Assembly: GCA_020054495.1 (NCBI GenBank)
Contig: JAHWGK010000007.1
Location: forward strand, 1 to 64,000
Origin: Thermoplasmata archaeon
GTDB lineage: Archaea > Thermoplasmatota > E2 > DHVEG-1
DNA: 64,000 bases
Direction: 5' to 3'
This document shows, piece after piece, positions 19,631-29,518 of this stretch. The position numbers and the translations under genes were made by a program. The notes below the pieces were generated by a model, which worked only from the letters and a program-made list of their open reading frames with translations, did no database searches and was not told the origin of the DNA. Position 1 is the first letter of the stretch; each line of letters begins with the position of its first letter.

Positions 19631-20200
19631 CTATTCGCCTCTTTTTTTAATCTTCCCCATATAATTCATTACTATTTTTGAATGTAATGCTCTTTTATCA
19701 TCTAATAGAGTTGTAGCCGTAGGGGTAATTCGTATTGCAATATATGGTTCTCCAAATGAGGGAGGAGATTTAGCATTGCAATCATCTATTATTTTGTCAA
19801 TATCTTCTCTTTTTTTGACATCTATCAAGTTAGCAATTTCTATTTGTTTTTGAAATCGGTCTATTGCTTCATTATTTAGATTTTCAATAAAGGGTATTGC
19901 CCCAGGTGCATCAATGATTCTGTGTTGCTCATCAATTCCGTTTTTATGTAGAGCTACAAGTGATGATCCTGAACGATGACCTCGTATATCATCCCCACAT
20001 ACAATAAGATATCGAATATTGGGATTTGATATGACATTTGCAACAATTTTTTCTATACCAATATTTTCAGTTTTAAGCGGCCCATATATAGCTACTTTAT
20101 CAGGGGGAGTATAGTCTACATTAAGAATTACAACTGCTACACAACCTTTAGCCGAGCATGTAGTAAATTCGCCACCCCATGGGTAATATTCGTCCTTCAT
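19631..20200 (-). CDS. mtrA: tetrahydromethanopterin S-methyltransferase subunit A-like corrinoid protein (no C-terminal TM)
   Basis: CVAVVILNVDYTPPDKVAIYGPLKTENIGIEKIVANVISNPNIRYLIVCGDDIRGHRSGSSLVALHKNGIDEQHRIIDAPGAIPFI. Confidence 0.88.
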   Translation of the reverse strand: MKDEYYPWGGEFTTCSAKGCVAVVILNVDYTPPDKVAIYGPLKTENIGIEKIVANVISNPNIRYLIVCGDDIRGHRSGSSLVALHKNGIDEQHRIIDAPGAIPFIENLNNEAIDRFQKQIEIANLIDVKKREDIDKIIDDCNAKSPPSFGEPYIAIRITPTATTLLDDKRALHSKIVMNYMGKIKKRGE

Positions 20201-20319
20201 TTCTTATGCTCCTCGAATCTTACGAAACCTGTAACTTAATGTTTTAATGATAATAAGTAAGAGGATAAGTTATTAAAAATTTTTACAATAAAACAAATAG
20301 AAATTAAGTATATCAATAG

Positions 20320-20413
20320 GGCTCTGTCTCAAAATTCAACTGTGCTATCTGTTGTTGTCATTTTATTGCATACTATCCAATATAAGTAAATCGAATACTT
20401 TTGAGACAAAACC
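20320..20413. mobile_element. MITE-like element, 94 bp, 9-bp TSD TATCAATAG (20311-20319 and 20414-20422)
   Basis: Terminal inverted repeats GGCTCTGTCTCAAAA vs GGTTTTGTCTCAAAA (13/15) flanked by identical 9-mers. Confidence 0.75.
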
Positions 20414-20485
20414 TATCAATAGTTTTAATACCCTCTACCACACTTTTATAAATAGTTATTAAATACCTTATTCTTGGAGTTTTAC

Positions 20486-21442
20486 ATGGAAAAAGATACT
20501 AGCACAAATGATGAAATCGATAAGCTACCAGGTATTGGACCGGCTACTGCAGAAAAACTTAGAGACGCAGGATATATTGATCCAATGGATCTAGCTGTCG
20601 AATCTCCTCATGAATTGGTAAATGTAGCAGACCTTGGTTTAGCAACAGCTTCTAAGATAATTCAAGAAGCACGAAAAGCAGTAAAAAAAGATAATTTTAA
20701 AACTGGAAAAGAGCTCCTAGAGAAACGCTCAGAAGTGGGTCGCCTTACAACAGGGTCTAAAATCCTTGATGAGTTACTTGGAGGAGGCTTTGAAACACAG
20801 GCTATAATTGAACTTTTTGGAGAATTTGGTTCAGCTAAAACTCAGATAGCTCATCAATTATGTGTAACGGTTCAATTACCTAAGGACCAAGGTGGATTAA
20901 AAGGACATGCGTTTTTTATAGATACTGAAAACACCTTTAGACCAGAACGTATTGTTCAGATGGCTGAGGCCCTCGAGCTTAAGCCAGATAAAGTTCTTGA
21001 AAAAATTCATGTCGCACGAGCATATAATTCGAGTCATCAAATGCTTCTCGTTGACAAGGTCAAGGAGCTTTCAAGAGAGAATGCTGCTCGTTTACTTGTC
21101 GTTGATTCACTTACTGCACATTTCCGTGCTGAGTATGTTGGAAGAGGAGCTTTAGCAGATAGGCAGCAAAAACTGAACAGACATATGCATGATCTTCTAA
21201 AATGGGGTGATCTTAACAATGGTGTGGTTTGTGTGACAAATCAAGTATCTGCTAAACCAGATGCCTTTTTTGGAGATCCAACAAGACCAATTGGAGGTCA
21301 TATAGTTGGGCATACTGCTACTTTTAGGATATATTTACGTAAAAGCAAGGGCCCGAAACGAATTGCTAGACTGATCGATTCACCTCATCTCCCAGAGGGT
21401 GAAGCCGTTTTTTCAGTAAATGAAGAAGGGATTAGGGATTAA
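20486..21442 (+). CDS. radA: DNA repair and recombination protein RadA
   Basis: [14 protein letters not shown] Hh[15 protein letters not shown] Walker [41 protein letters not shown]. Confidence 0.97.
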   Translation: MEKDTSTNDEIDKLPGIGPATAEKLRDAGYIDPMDLAVESPHELVNVADLGLATASKIIQEARKAVKKDNFKTGKELLEKRSEVGRLTTGSKILDELLGGGFETQAIIELFGEFGSAKTQIAHQLCVTVQLPKDQGGLKGHAFFIDTENTFRPERIVQMAEALELKPDKVLEKIHVARAYNSSHQMLLVDKVKELSRENAARLLVVDSLTAHFRAEYVGRGALADRQQKLNRHMHDLLKWGDLNNGVVCVTNQVSAKPDAFFGDPTRPIGGHIVGHTATFRIYLRKSKGPKRIARLIDSPHLPEGEAVFSVNEEGIRD

Positions 21443-21506
21443 ACAGGAGAAAAATAAAGAAAAACTTAAATGTAGGAATAAGCATTTCTTCTTGGAGGTA
21501 AATTTT

Positions 21507-21692
21507 ATGGCCTTTACACATGAAGGATGGACATTATATTGTCTAGATGTAAAACTTAAAGGTGGGCGAATGCAGACAATTTATTTCTTTAGCAAGCGGA
21601 CACCTAAGAGTGGCAAACCTTGTGACAAGCCTGATAATATGGTAGTTGGCGTTAACAAGAGAACGGGTTTACCATATCTAAAAAAGAAATAG
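21507..21692 (+). CDS. small conserved hypothetical protein
   Basis: MAFTHEGWTLYCLDVKLKGGRMQTIYFFSKRTPKSGKPCDKPDNMVVGVNKRTGLPYLKKK with SD TTGGAGG. Confidence 0.75.
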   Translation: MAFTHEGWTLYCLDVKLKGGRMQTIYFFSKRTPKSGKPCDKPDNMVVGVNKRTGLPYLKKK

Positions 21693-21802
21693 ACAGTTTG
21701 TTTCAAGCTGGCCTTTTTGGGTCAGCTCAACTTCTTTTTTTTAAAAAAAATTTAATCTATTGTGTTTAAATATACGGTCTTCTTTTAGGATTCGATAAGT
21801 TA

Positions 21803-22945
21803 ATGATATCGAAAATCGGTTTTATTGTTAATCCTGTTGCGGGCATGGGTGGAAAGGTAGGACTCAAAGGCACAGATGGCGTTTTAAAACAAGCAATACA
21901 ACTTGGGGCAAGGCCTATAGCATCTGATAAAGCAGTGGAAACAATCAAAGGTTTTATATCAAATTATTCAACAAAAGACAAGATGCAGTGGTTTACCTGT
22001 TCAGGAAAAATGGGTGGCAACGAGCTTAAAAAAGCAGGAATAAATAAAATGGAGATCGTTTACACTCCAACTAGTAAAGATACTTCGTATCTTGATACAA
22101 AAAATGCCTGTAAGAAATTACTAGAAAAACATGTTGATTTGATTCTTTTTTGCGGTGGAGATGGAACAGCTAGGGATATTTTTGAGATTGTTTCAACAAA
22201 ATTACCAATTCTAGGTATACCATCTGGAGTAAAGATGCATTCAGGAATATTTGGTATAAACACTAGTGCATCAGCAAAAATGCTTTATGAATTTGTAAAC
22301 AACCGTCTGACCATCGGCGATGTTGAAATTATGGACCTTGATGAGGAGCAATACCGTAAGGGAAATTGGAACATAAAACTGTTCGGTATAGCAAAAGGAA
22401 TCGTAGAGCCAACATATGTACAGGTTGGAAAAACAACCTATGAATCTGTTTCTGATGATGAAATCAAGGATGAACTCACTGAACATATTTTGGATGAAAT
22501 TGAACAAAATTGTGATTTTTTGTTTTTATTCGGTTCTGGTGGAACTATAGATTATGTTGCAAGAAAATTGGGTATTCAAAATACCTTGCTTGGTATAGAC
22601 GCAGTTTACAATAAAAAAGTGGTAGGAAGTGATCTAAACGAAGAAAATATCCTTAGGCTTTTAGAAAAATATCCTAAGACTAAGGTTATTCTTAGTCCAA
22701 TTGGGGCACAAGGATTTATTTTGGGTAGAGGAAATCTTCAACTAAGCCCTATCGTTATCAGAAAGATAGGACTAGATAATATAATTGTTATATCAACTCC
22801 GTCTAAACTTGCATCTACCCCTGTTATTCGAGTGGATACTAGTGATATAAAGCTTGATAATGAATTTGCGGAAAAAGAATTTATGATGATTGTCATTGGA
22901 TATCGTCTAAGCAGGGTTGTTAAGATACAAACCAATAACTTTTAA
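21803..22945 (+). CDS. ATP-NAD kinase family protein
   Basis: IGFIVNPVAGMGGKVGLKGTDG, LILFCGGDGTARDIFE, LGIPSGVKMHSGIFG. Confidence 0.85.
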   Translation: MISKIGFIVNPVAGMGGKVGLKGTDGVLKQAIQLGARPIASDKAVETIKGFISNYSTKDKMQWFTCSGKMGGNELKKAGINKMEIVYTPTSKDTSYLDTKNACKKLLEKHVDLILFCGGDGTARDIFEIVSTKLPILGIPSGVKMHSGIFGINTSASAKMLYEFVNNRLTIGDVEIMDLDEEQYRKGNWNIKLFGIAKGIVEPTYVQVGKTTYESVSDDEIKDELTEHILDEIEQNCDFLFLFGSGGTIDYVARKLGIQNTLLGIDAVYNKKVVGSDLNEENILRLLEKYPKTKVILSPIGAQGFILGRGNLQLSPIVIRKIGLDNIIVISTPSKLASTPVIRVDTSDIKLDNEFAEKEFMMIVIGYRLSRVVKIQTNNF

Positions 22946-23009
22946 TATATCATTTTGTTTTTCTAAAAGCCACCAGGAGTTAGATGTTAATATGGGGGAA
23001 GGATTAATT

Positions 23010-24194
23010 ATGAAACGGAATTCAAATGCATTTTTAAAAGAAGAATATGATGAACTTGTTAAGAAAAACTTTAACTGGAAACTTCGCATCCTTGAAACTG
23101 GATCAACTCCACATTCTGTAGTTGATGGTAAAGAAGTCATAATGCTTTGTTCAAACAATTATTTGAACCTCAGCAACCATCCCCGCTTGATACAAAGTGC
23201 GATTAATGCCGCGAAAAAATTTGGAGCAGGATCTGGTTCTGTACGAGCAATTGCAGGGACTATGAAACTTCATATGGAGGTTGAAGAAAAGCTTGCAAAA
23301 TTCAAAGGAATTGAATCCTCCCTAATATATCAAACTGGCTTCGCTGCAAATGCAGGACTTATTCCTCAACTTGTTGGCAAAGAAGACGTAATCATATCAG
23401 ATGAACTAAATCATGGTAGTATCATAGATGGTGTTAGACTCACAAAAGCAGATCGTGCAGTCTACAAACATCGCGATATGGGTGAGCTGGAGAACATATT
23501 GAAAGATGCCGATAAGAAATACAATAGAATACTTGTCATAACTGACGGTGTTTTTAGTATGGATGGAGATATTGCTCCAATGGATAAAATCGTAGAAATC
23601 TCAAGAGAATATGGTGCAATGACATATGTAGACGATGCCCATGGGGAAGGAGTTATAGGCCCAGATGGACGAGGAATCGGAGCTCACTTTGGAATCGAAG
23701 GAAAAATCGATGTTGAAATGGGGACATTTAGTAAAGCATACGGGGTCGTTGGAGGCTTAATCGCCGGTAGTCAAGACCTTGTAAATTTCGCTTACAATAA
23801 ATCTCGAACATGGCTTCTATCAGGTTCCCATCCACCGTCTGTAGCCGGAGCACAACTTGCAGCAATTGATGTTCTTGAAACAGAACCAGAACACGTAAAG
23901 AAGCTATGGGATAATACAAAATATTTCAAAAAAGAACTCAACTCAATGGGATTTGATACAGGTGAAAGTGAAACACCAATAACACCAGTAATCGTTGGAG
24001 AATCAAGTAAAGCAAAAGAACTCAGTAACAGACTATATGATGAAGGTATATTTGCCCTTCCAATAGTGTTCCCAATGGTTGCAAAAGACAAAGCACGTAT
24101 TCGAACCATGATGAATGCAGGACTAACAAAAGAAGACCTTGACTTCACACTTGAAAGATTTGAAAAACTTGGAAAGAAACTAGGTATCATCTAA
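23010..24194 (+). CDS. glycine C-acetyltransferase / 8-amino-7-oxononanoate synthase family PLP enzyme
   Basis: MLCSNNYLNLSNHPRL, GSGSVRAIAGTMKLHMEVEEKLAKFKG, YVDDAHGEGVIGPDGRG, GTFSKAYGVVGG. Confidence 0.9.
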   Translation: MKRNSNAFLKEEYDELVKKNFNWKLRILETGSTPHSVVDGKEVIMLCSNNYLNLSNHPRLIQSAINAAKKFGAGSGSVRAIAGTMKLHMEVEEKLAKFKGIESSLIYQTGFAANAGLIPQLVGKEDVIISDELNHGSIIDGVRLTKADRAVYKHRDMGELENILKDADKKYNRILVITDGVFSMDGDIAPMDKIVEISREYGAMTYVDDAHGEGVIGPDGRGIGAHFGIEGKIDVEMGTFSKAYGVVGGLIAGSQDLVNFAYNKSRTWLLSGSHPPSVAGAQLAAIDVLETEPEHVKKLWDNTKYFKKELNSMGFDTGESETPITPVIVGESSKAKELSNRLYDEGIFALPIVFPMVAKDKARIRTMMNAGLTKEDLDFTLERFEKLGKKLGII

Positions 24195-24225
24195 GCTTCT
24201 TTCTCACTAGAATTCTCTAAACAAA

Positions 24226-24624
24226 ATGAATGAAAAAACCATGCTCAAACACATTGCATTACAATATACTGATAGAAAACAAGCAGAAATTTTTTTTACA
24301 AAAATACTAGAGCTCCCACTGAAAAAAACATTTACAGTTTCTAAACAACTATCAAATGCAATATTTGGAATAAATGAAGAGGCAATAGTAGATGTTTATG
24401 CCAATGATAATTCTTACTTTGAAATATTCATCACAAAAACACATAGAAAATATGGCTATGCACATGTAGGTGTTGAAATCAATAACAAAGACGAATTCAT
24501 AAAACGATGTAAAAAATATGATATAGAACCAATATATGCAAAAAAAGGTGAAAAAACACTACTCTTCATAAAGGACTACGCTGAAAACCTATTTGAAATA
24601 AAAGAAAGGCAACCTACAAAGTAA
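24226..24624 (+). CDS. VOC (glyoxalase/bleomycin resistance) superfamily protein
   Basis: LKHIALQYTDRKQAEIFFTKILELPLKKTF...HVGVEINNKDEF. Confidence 0.65.
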   Translation: MNEKTMLKHIALQYTDRKQAEIFFTKILELPLKKTFTVSKQLSNAIFGINEEAIVDVYANDNSYFEIFITKTHRKYGYAHVGVEINNKDEFIKRCKKYDIEPIYAKKGEKTLLFIKDYAENLFEIKERQPTK

Positions 24625-24639
24625 AAAATATGAATAGTT

Positions 24640-25272
24640 TCAATGTCTACCCCATTTACCCTTTTTCTTTTGACTTAAAACCTTATCGACAATTGTTTGC
24701 TCATCTGCTTCAACCATAGAGTTACCATCATTATTATCAGTATGCTTTTTTAAAGCTGCTTCAATTGCATCAGAATCAGCTTCAACAATAATTCTATCAG
24801 CTTCTTCTTTTTTCTCGGTTTCTAATTCATTAGACGTAGGCTCTTCAGTAGTCTGCTTATCAACTTTAGTAGAAGCATCTTCGATTTTTTTATCGGCAAT
24901 ATTATCTAAATCTTCAGTTTTAATGTCTCCATCTGTTACTTCAAAGATTGCTGATTCGTCTGGTTTTTCCAATGGTAGCATATCAATAGGTTTTTTCTCA
25001 TCATCCTTTGGTTGAATCTCAGTTGTTAGTTTTTTTTCTTCTGGCTTTGGAATAGTTTTGTTAGGAGGGCTATAATCTGCATCTATTGGCATAAGTTCAA
25101 ATGCTTCGTCTATCAAATCTTTCTCTCTTTCCGTCGGCATCCAGAAATAGCTATTTTTATCTTTAGAAACATTGGGTGCTTTTTCATCAAAATGAGCCAT
25201 TATCAATAGTTTACCAGAAGTCTTATCCCTACAAACTTCAAGTTTTATGTTAATCATATCATCCATAGTCAT
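24640..25272 (-). CDS. hypothetical acidic protein
   Basis: Full ORF; low-complexity acidic middle and basic C-terminus. Confidence 0.55.
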   Translation of the reverse strand: MTMDDMINIKLEVCRDKTSGKLLIMAHFDEKAPNVSKDKNSYFWMPTEREKDLIDEAFELMPIDADYSPPNKTIPKPEEKKLTTEIQPKDDEKKPIDMLPLEKPDESAIFEVTDGDIKTEDLDNIADKKIEDASTKVDKQTTEEPTSNELETEKKEEADRIIVEADSDAIEAALKKHTDNNDGNSMVEADEQTIVDKVLSQKKKGKWGRH

Positions 25273-25596
25273 ATTATCCTATCTCTCCTATCCAAAAGAT
25301 GAATATATTATTAGAACTTATACTTTTCTCAAAAAATAAAAAAGGGAAAAAAAATCAAAATAGAAATTATTCCTCATATGTTTGATTTTGATAATATTAC
25401 ACAAACACCAGTAGTATAGAGGCCAGGAGCTCCATTATTAATACTAAGGCTTTTTATTTCCGCCTCTGGAGCCGCGAAGACAGGTTGCATATTTGTTTTT
25501 TCCTAAGATGGGATTGACCAGAGGGTCATAGGTATTTTCTGCCTATGTGTATATTTAAGGGTTTTTGGGAAAAATGACAAAATGGAAAAAAGACAC

Positions 25597-26862
25597 TCAA
25601 TAAACAACTATACCATCCAAATGCTGACATTTCGTAATTATTTTGTCGCGTAAATTAGTATTACATTCAATAGAAATTATCACATGATAATCATATGAAA
25701 TATCTAATACATGGGCTTTTTCATAAATCCATGATATAAACGACTGAGTATTCTTGTTAACCTTCAATTTTAACTTAAACCTTACTAACTGAGGTAGCGA
25801 TTCATGGACTAAATCCAATAACTTATCGATACCTTCTTGATTTTTAACAGAGATAGACGAAATTTTTCTATTTCTTGCCAAACCCTGTTTTTGTATATAT
25901 TCAATTCTAGCTTTAAGTCCTTGTTTAGAAATAAGATCAATTTTATTTAATATAATAATAACTGGAGAAGTTACACCTATTTCAACTAATTCATCCAAGG
26001 AAACTTTTAGTTTATTTGCAACAACTTCTTTTTCCTCGCTGATATCAACAACCAAAAGAACAACATCAGCAACTTCTATCTCCTCAAGAGTAGAATGAAA
26101 AGCATCGATGATGTATGCAGGTAGATTCTGTATGAATCCAACGGTGTCTGTCAACAAAATTGGAAAGATCTTTTTGTTGATCTTACGAGTTGTTGTAGAA
26201 AGCGTAGAAAACAATCTGCCATCAACCTCTACTTTTTCACCAGAGAGCAGATTTAATAAACTACTTTTACCAGCATTAGTATATCCCGCTAAAGAAACCA
26301 GATAAAAACCTCCTTTATGCCTGTATCGTCTACGCAACTCTCTTTCATCACGTATGCTCCTTAAGTTCTCCTTGGTTTTTTTCATCTGTCTTTTAATCAT
26401 TTCATAATAATCATCAACCTGATATTCTCCACCGGCCATAAGACCAGGATGTTCGCCTGACCTTGCACGATGGATAAGCTCACGAACAAACGGCCGTTCA
26501 TACTGAAGCCGAGCCAGTTTAACCTGAAGTTTCGCTTCTTTTCTATCTGCTCGTTCTTCAAAAATTTTGAGAATAAGTCTTGCCCGGTCAAATACGTTTA
26601 CATGTAACTTTTTTTCAAGGATAAACCATTGAGAGGGTTTAAGCTCCCCATCTACAATGACTAAATCAATTATTTTTTCAGAAGTTTCAATAAATTCTTT
26701 TATTTCGTCAACCTTACCACGCCCAATAAAACTTTTAACATCTGGATTTTCTCTGCGTTGAAAAAAAGTCTTAACAACTCTATAATTTAGAGATTCAGCT
26801 AACTCAATTATCTCAGAAACATCATCATTTAATGAAATAATTATTGCACTATTATCATTCAT
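25597..26862 (-). CDS. hflX: GTPase HflX
   Basis: FIGRGKVDEIKEFI, GEHPGLMAGGEYQVDDYYEMI, LAGYTNAGKSSLLNLLSGE, LTDTVGFIQNLPAYIIDAFHSTLEEI, NKIDL. Confidence 0.95.
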   Translation of the reverse strand: MNDNSAIIISLNDDVSEIIELAESLNYRVVKTFFQRRENPDVKSFIGRGKVDEIKEFIETSEKIIDLVIVDGELKPSQWFILEKKLHVNVFDRARLILKIFEERADRKEAKLQVKLARLQYERPFVRELIHRARSGEHPGLMAGGEYQVDDYYEMIKRQMKKTKENLRSIRDERELRRRYRHKGGFYLVSLAGYTNAGKSSLLNLLSGEKVEVDGRLFSTLSTTTRKINKKIFPILLTDTVGFIQNLPAYIIDAFHSTLEEIEVADVVLLVVDISEEKEVVANKLKVSLDELVEIGVTSPVIIILNKIDLISKQGLKARIEYIQKQGLARNRKISSISVKNQEGIDKLLDLVHESLPQLVRFKLKLKVNKNTQSFISWIYEKAHVLDISYDYHVIISIECNTNLRDKIITKCQHLDGIVVY

Positions 26863-27039
26863 TTTCCGTTAAACCATAGAGGTATAGCCCACTATATTTT
26901 AATAATAATTGGCAAGAATTATATCTTCGAATGGTTATTTATTTCGACAATCGCAGTTGAAAATTTCGATAAGTTTATTTAGCATGATAGACAAACATAT
27001 ACATGATAGAGAATATCAAACAGAAGGGAGGTGAGATAA

Positions 27040-27267
27040 ATACGAATCAATATCGTTGGATCAGTTTCAAATAAAGAAGAAATGACAGATATAGAAACTG
27101 TTGCAAAAGTTTTTCTCATAGCAGAAAGAATGATTGATTTGACTTATGAACTTGAACCAGAAAAAAATATATTAGAACCCCCGAAGGAACCTATAAAAAA
27201 ATTAAAAAATACTCATAATTCTTACAACGTGCATTTACCAGTTTTAACTATTAAAGGTTTTAATTGA
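27040..27267 (+). CDS. hypothetical protein, probable ATA start
   Basis: Coding continues upstream of ATG 27082 (IRINIVGSVSNKEEM...) to ATA 27040, 5 nt after GGAGGTGA and directly after an in-frame TAA. Confidence 0.6.
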   Translation: MRINIVGSVSNKEEMTDIETVAKVFLIAERMIDLTYELEPEKNILEPPKEPIKKLKNTHNSYNVHLPVLTIKGFN

Positions 27268-27324
27268 ATCCCCGTTAACTTTTAATTCTTTAATTCATTA
27301 TTTTACTTGTAAGGAGTCCTATTT

Positions 27325-27945
27325 GTGACCATTGAACAAATTAGAGCCGGATTTGATAATTTTAGCTATATTATTTACTGTCCAAAAAGAAAAAAAACTG
27401 CAATTGTAGATCCTGGTTATGATACTTCTAAATTACTTGAATTCATATCATCCAATACATTAGAACTGGAATACATTATACTAACTCATTATCACAGTGA
27501 TCATACTAGTGGAATTCAAAAAATTAAGAATTTCATTTCTTCATCAAGGATTGTTGCCTCAGAAGTAGATGGTTTAAAGTTAGGCGTGAAAGTCGATATA
27601 AAAGTAACAGATCGTAATCGATTAGAATTGGGAGATGTAAATTTAGATTTTTTTTTAACACCTGGTCATACTCCGGGCAGTATATGTATAATTGTTGGCA
27701 ATGAAGCATTGTTAACTGGTGATACACTATTTATTGGGGATTGCGGTAGAACAGATTTAGAAGGGGGCAACATAGCTCAGATGTTTATTACACTTCAAGA
27801 AAAAATCAAGCCTCTTCCAGATCATTTGATTGTATATCCTGGACATGATTATGGTGATAAGCCATTCGATACTTTGGGGAATCAAAAACAGATAAATAAG
27901 ACATTACTCGCCAAAAATTTAGATGATTTCTCTAAGATTCCCTAG
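27325..27945 (+). CDS. MBL-fold metallo-hydrolase (glyoxalase II-like)
   Basis: ILTHYHSDHTSGIQKI, TPGHTPGSICII, LLTGDTLFIGDCGRTDL, VYPGHDYG. Confidence 0.9.
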   Translation: MTIEQIRAGFDNFSYIIYCPKRKKTAIVDPGYDTSKLLEFISSNTLELEYIILTHYHSDHTSGIQKIKNFISSSRIVASEVDGLKLGVKVDIKVTDRNRLELGDVNLDFFLTPGHTPGSICIIVGNEALLTGDTLFIGDCGRTDLEGGNIAQMFITLQEKIKPLPDHLIVYPGHDYGDKPFDTLGNQKQINKTLLAKNLDDFSKIP

Positions 27946-28000
27946 GTTTTTATTAAAATTACAAAAGTATATTTATTCAATCTTATTTACTAAAAACTGT

Positions 28001-28870
28001 ATGGATTATAATTGGTTGTTTAATAAAGATAAGAATGAACTTGAAAAATTCCGCAAGGAGTATAATAAGAAAAATAAGGATTCTCTAAATAAGAAACTCT
28101 TTATTTTTGATCAGGATGGAACTCTTTATATCGATAACAACCTTTTAAATGGTGCAACAGAATTTATTAAATATTTAAATCTAAAAGGTAAAAAAATTAT
28201 CTTTATTTCAAATAATTCGTCTAGGAGTACTTTGGCTTATAAAAAAAAATTATCTAATTTATTAGGTATAAGCATCAATCAAGATCAGATATATACTTCA
28301 ACTTTGGCTACTATTGCATATTTAAAATCCAAGAAAATATCAAAAATATATTCTATTGGAACTGCTGAATTTAATGAAGAATTAATAAGCCATGGATTTG
28401 AATTAACCGATAAGAACCCAAATCTAATCGTTCTTGCTTTTGATACATCTCTAAACTATCAAAAATTAAAAAAAGCCTGCTTACTCATTCAGAATGGAGT
28501 AGAATATGTCGCAACTCATCCAGATAAAGTATGTCCGACTTTAGAAGGTTTTATCCCAGATATAGGATCTTTTATAGCATTAATTAAAACTGCAACAAAC
28601 AAAGAACCCCAAAATATTTTTGGAAAACCTAACCCTGAATTGATTAACTCCCTTCTAAAAAAATTTGAAATAAAACCTCAAGAAGCAATTATTTTTGGTG
28701 ATCGTTTATATACAGATATAAAAATGGGTAAGAATTCCAATACATCAACTGCGTTAATGTTAACAGGTGAGTCAAAAATTAAAGATTTACTCAAATATGA
28801 AATATTCCCTGATTTTATATTTCAGGACTTGAATGAGGCATTATATCTTTTACAATCATTAGATAAATAA
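28001..28870 (+). CDS. HAD-family hydrolase, NagD-like
   Basis: FIFDQDGTLYIDNNLLNGATEFIKYL..., FISNNSSRS, FGKPNPELINSL, IFGDRLYTDIKMGKNSN. Confidence 0.85.
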   Translation: MDYNWLFNKDKNELEKFRKEYNKKNKDSLNKKLFIFDQDGTLYIDNNLLNGATEFIKYLNLKGKKIIFISNNSSRSTLAYKKKLSNLLGISINQDQIYTSTLATIAYLKSKKISKIYSIGTAEFNEELISHGFELTDKNPNLIVLAFDTSLNYQKLKKACLLIQNGVEYVATHPDKVCPTLEGFIPDIGSFIALIKTATNKEPQNIFGKPNPELINSLLKKFEIKPQEAIIFGDRLYTDIKMGKNSNTSTALMLTGESKIKDLLKYEIFPDFIFQDLNEALYLLQSLDK

Positions 28871-29386
28871 TTATTCCTCTTTAAATAAATCTCTACCATT
28901 GTAAATATACTGAGCCCCAGATATTATTGTTAATATTACAGCTATAAGCATGACGATTAGATAGTAAGGTAGTTCTAAAAGAGCAAAGATAACTGCAAGA
29001 ATTTGTGATTGTGTTTTTAATTTCGCTAAATTGGAAGCAGCAACAACAACTCCTTTTGAAGCAGCCACAATGCGGAATCCTGAAATTACAAACTCTCTAA
29101 AAATAATTATAATTACCATCCAACCAGGAATTGTTTGGGTTGATACCAAATATACAAAAACGCTTATTACAAGTATTTTATCAACTAAAGGATCTATAAA
29201 TTTTCCAAAATCCGTAATCAAATTTCTACTTCTAGCAATGTAGCCATCTATAGCATCTGTTACGGATGCGATTATAAAAATGATAGTAGCAATATAAATT
29301 CTATATTCTAAATTTGAATACAGAATTAAAAGAATGATAGGTATTAGTAATAACCTAAAAAAGGATAATTTGTTGGGTAAATTCAT
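28871..29386 (-). CDS. CDP-alcohol phosphatidyltransferase
   Basis: SVTDAIDGYIARSRNLITDFGKFIDPLVDKI matches D-x2-DG-x2-AR-x8-G-x3-D-x3-D. Confidence 0.92.
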   Translation of the reverse strand: MNLPNKLSFFRLLLIPIILLILYSNLEYRIYIATIIFIIASVTDAIDGYIARSRNLITDFGKFIDPLVDKILVISVFVYLVSTQTIPGWMVIIIIFREFVISGFRIVAASKGVVVAASNLAKLKTQSQILAVIFALLELPYYLIVMLIAVILTIISGAQYIYNGRDLFKEE

Positions 29387-29518
29387 ATTTATAAATATTA
29401 ATTAGGGTTTAAATAATTTTATTGAAAAATCAAATCAAATAAGATATTATTTTTAATTTTTGTTTTTTAAAAAAATATTATATAATCCTAAATTCTTTTG
29501 TTTAAGGTTGATTTATTT

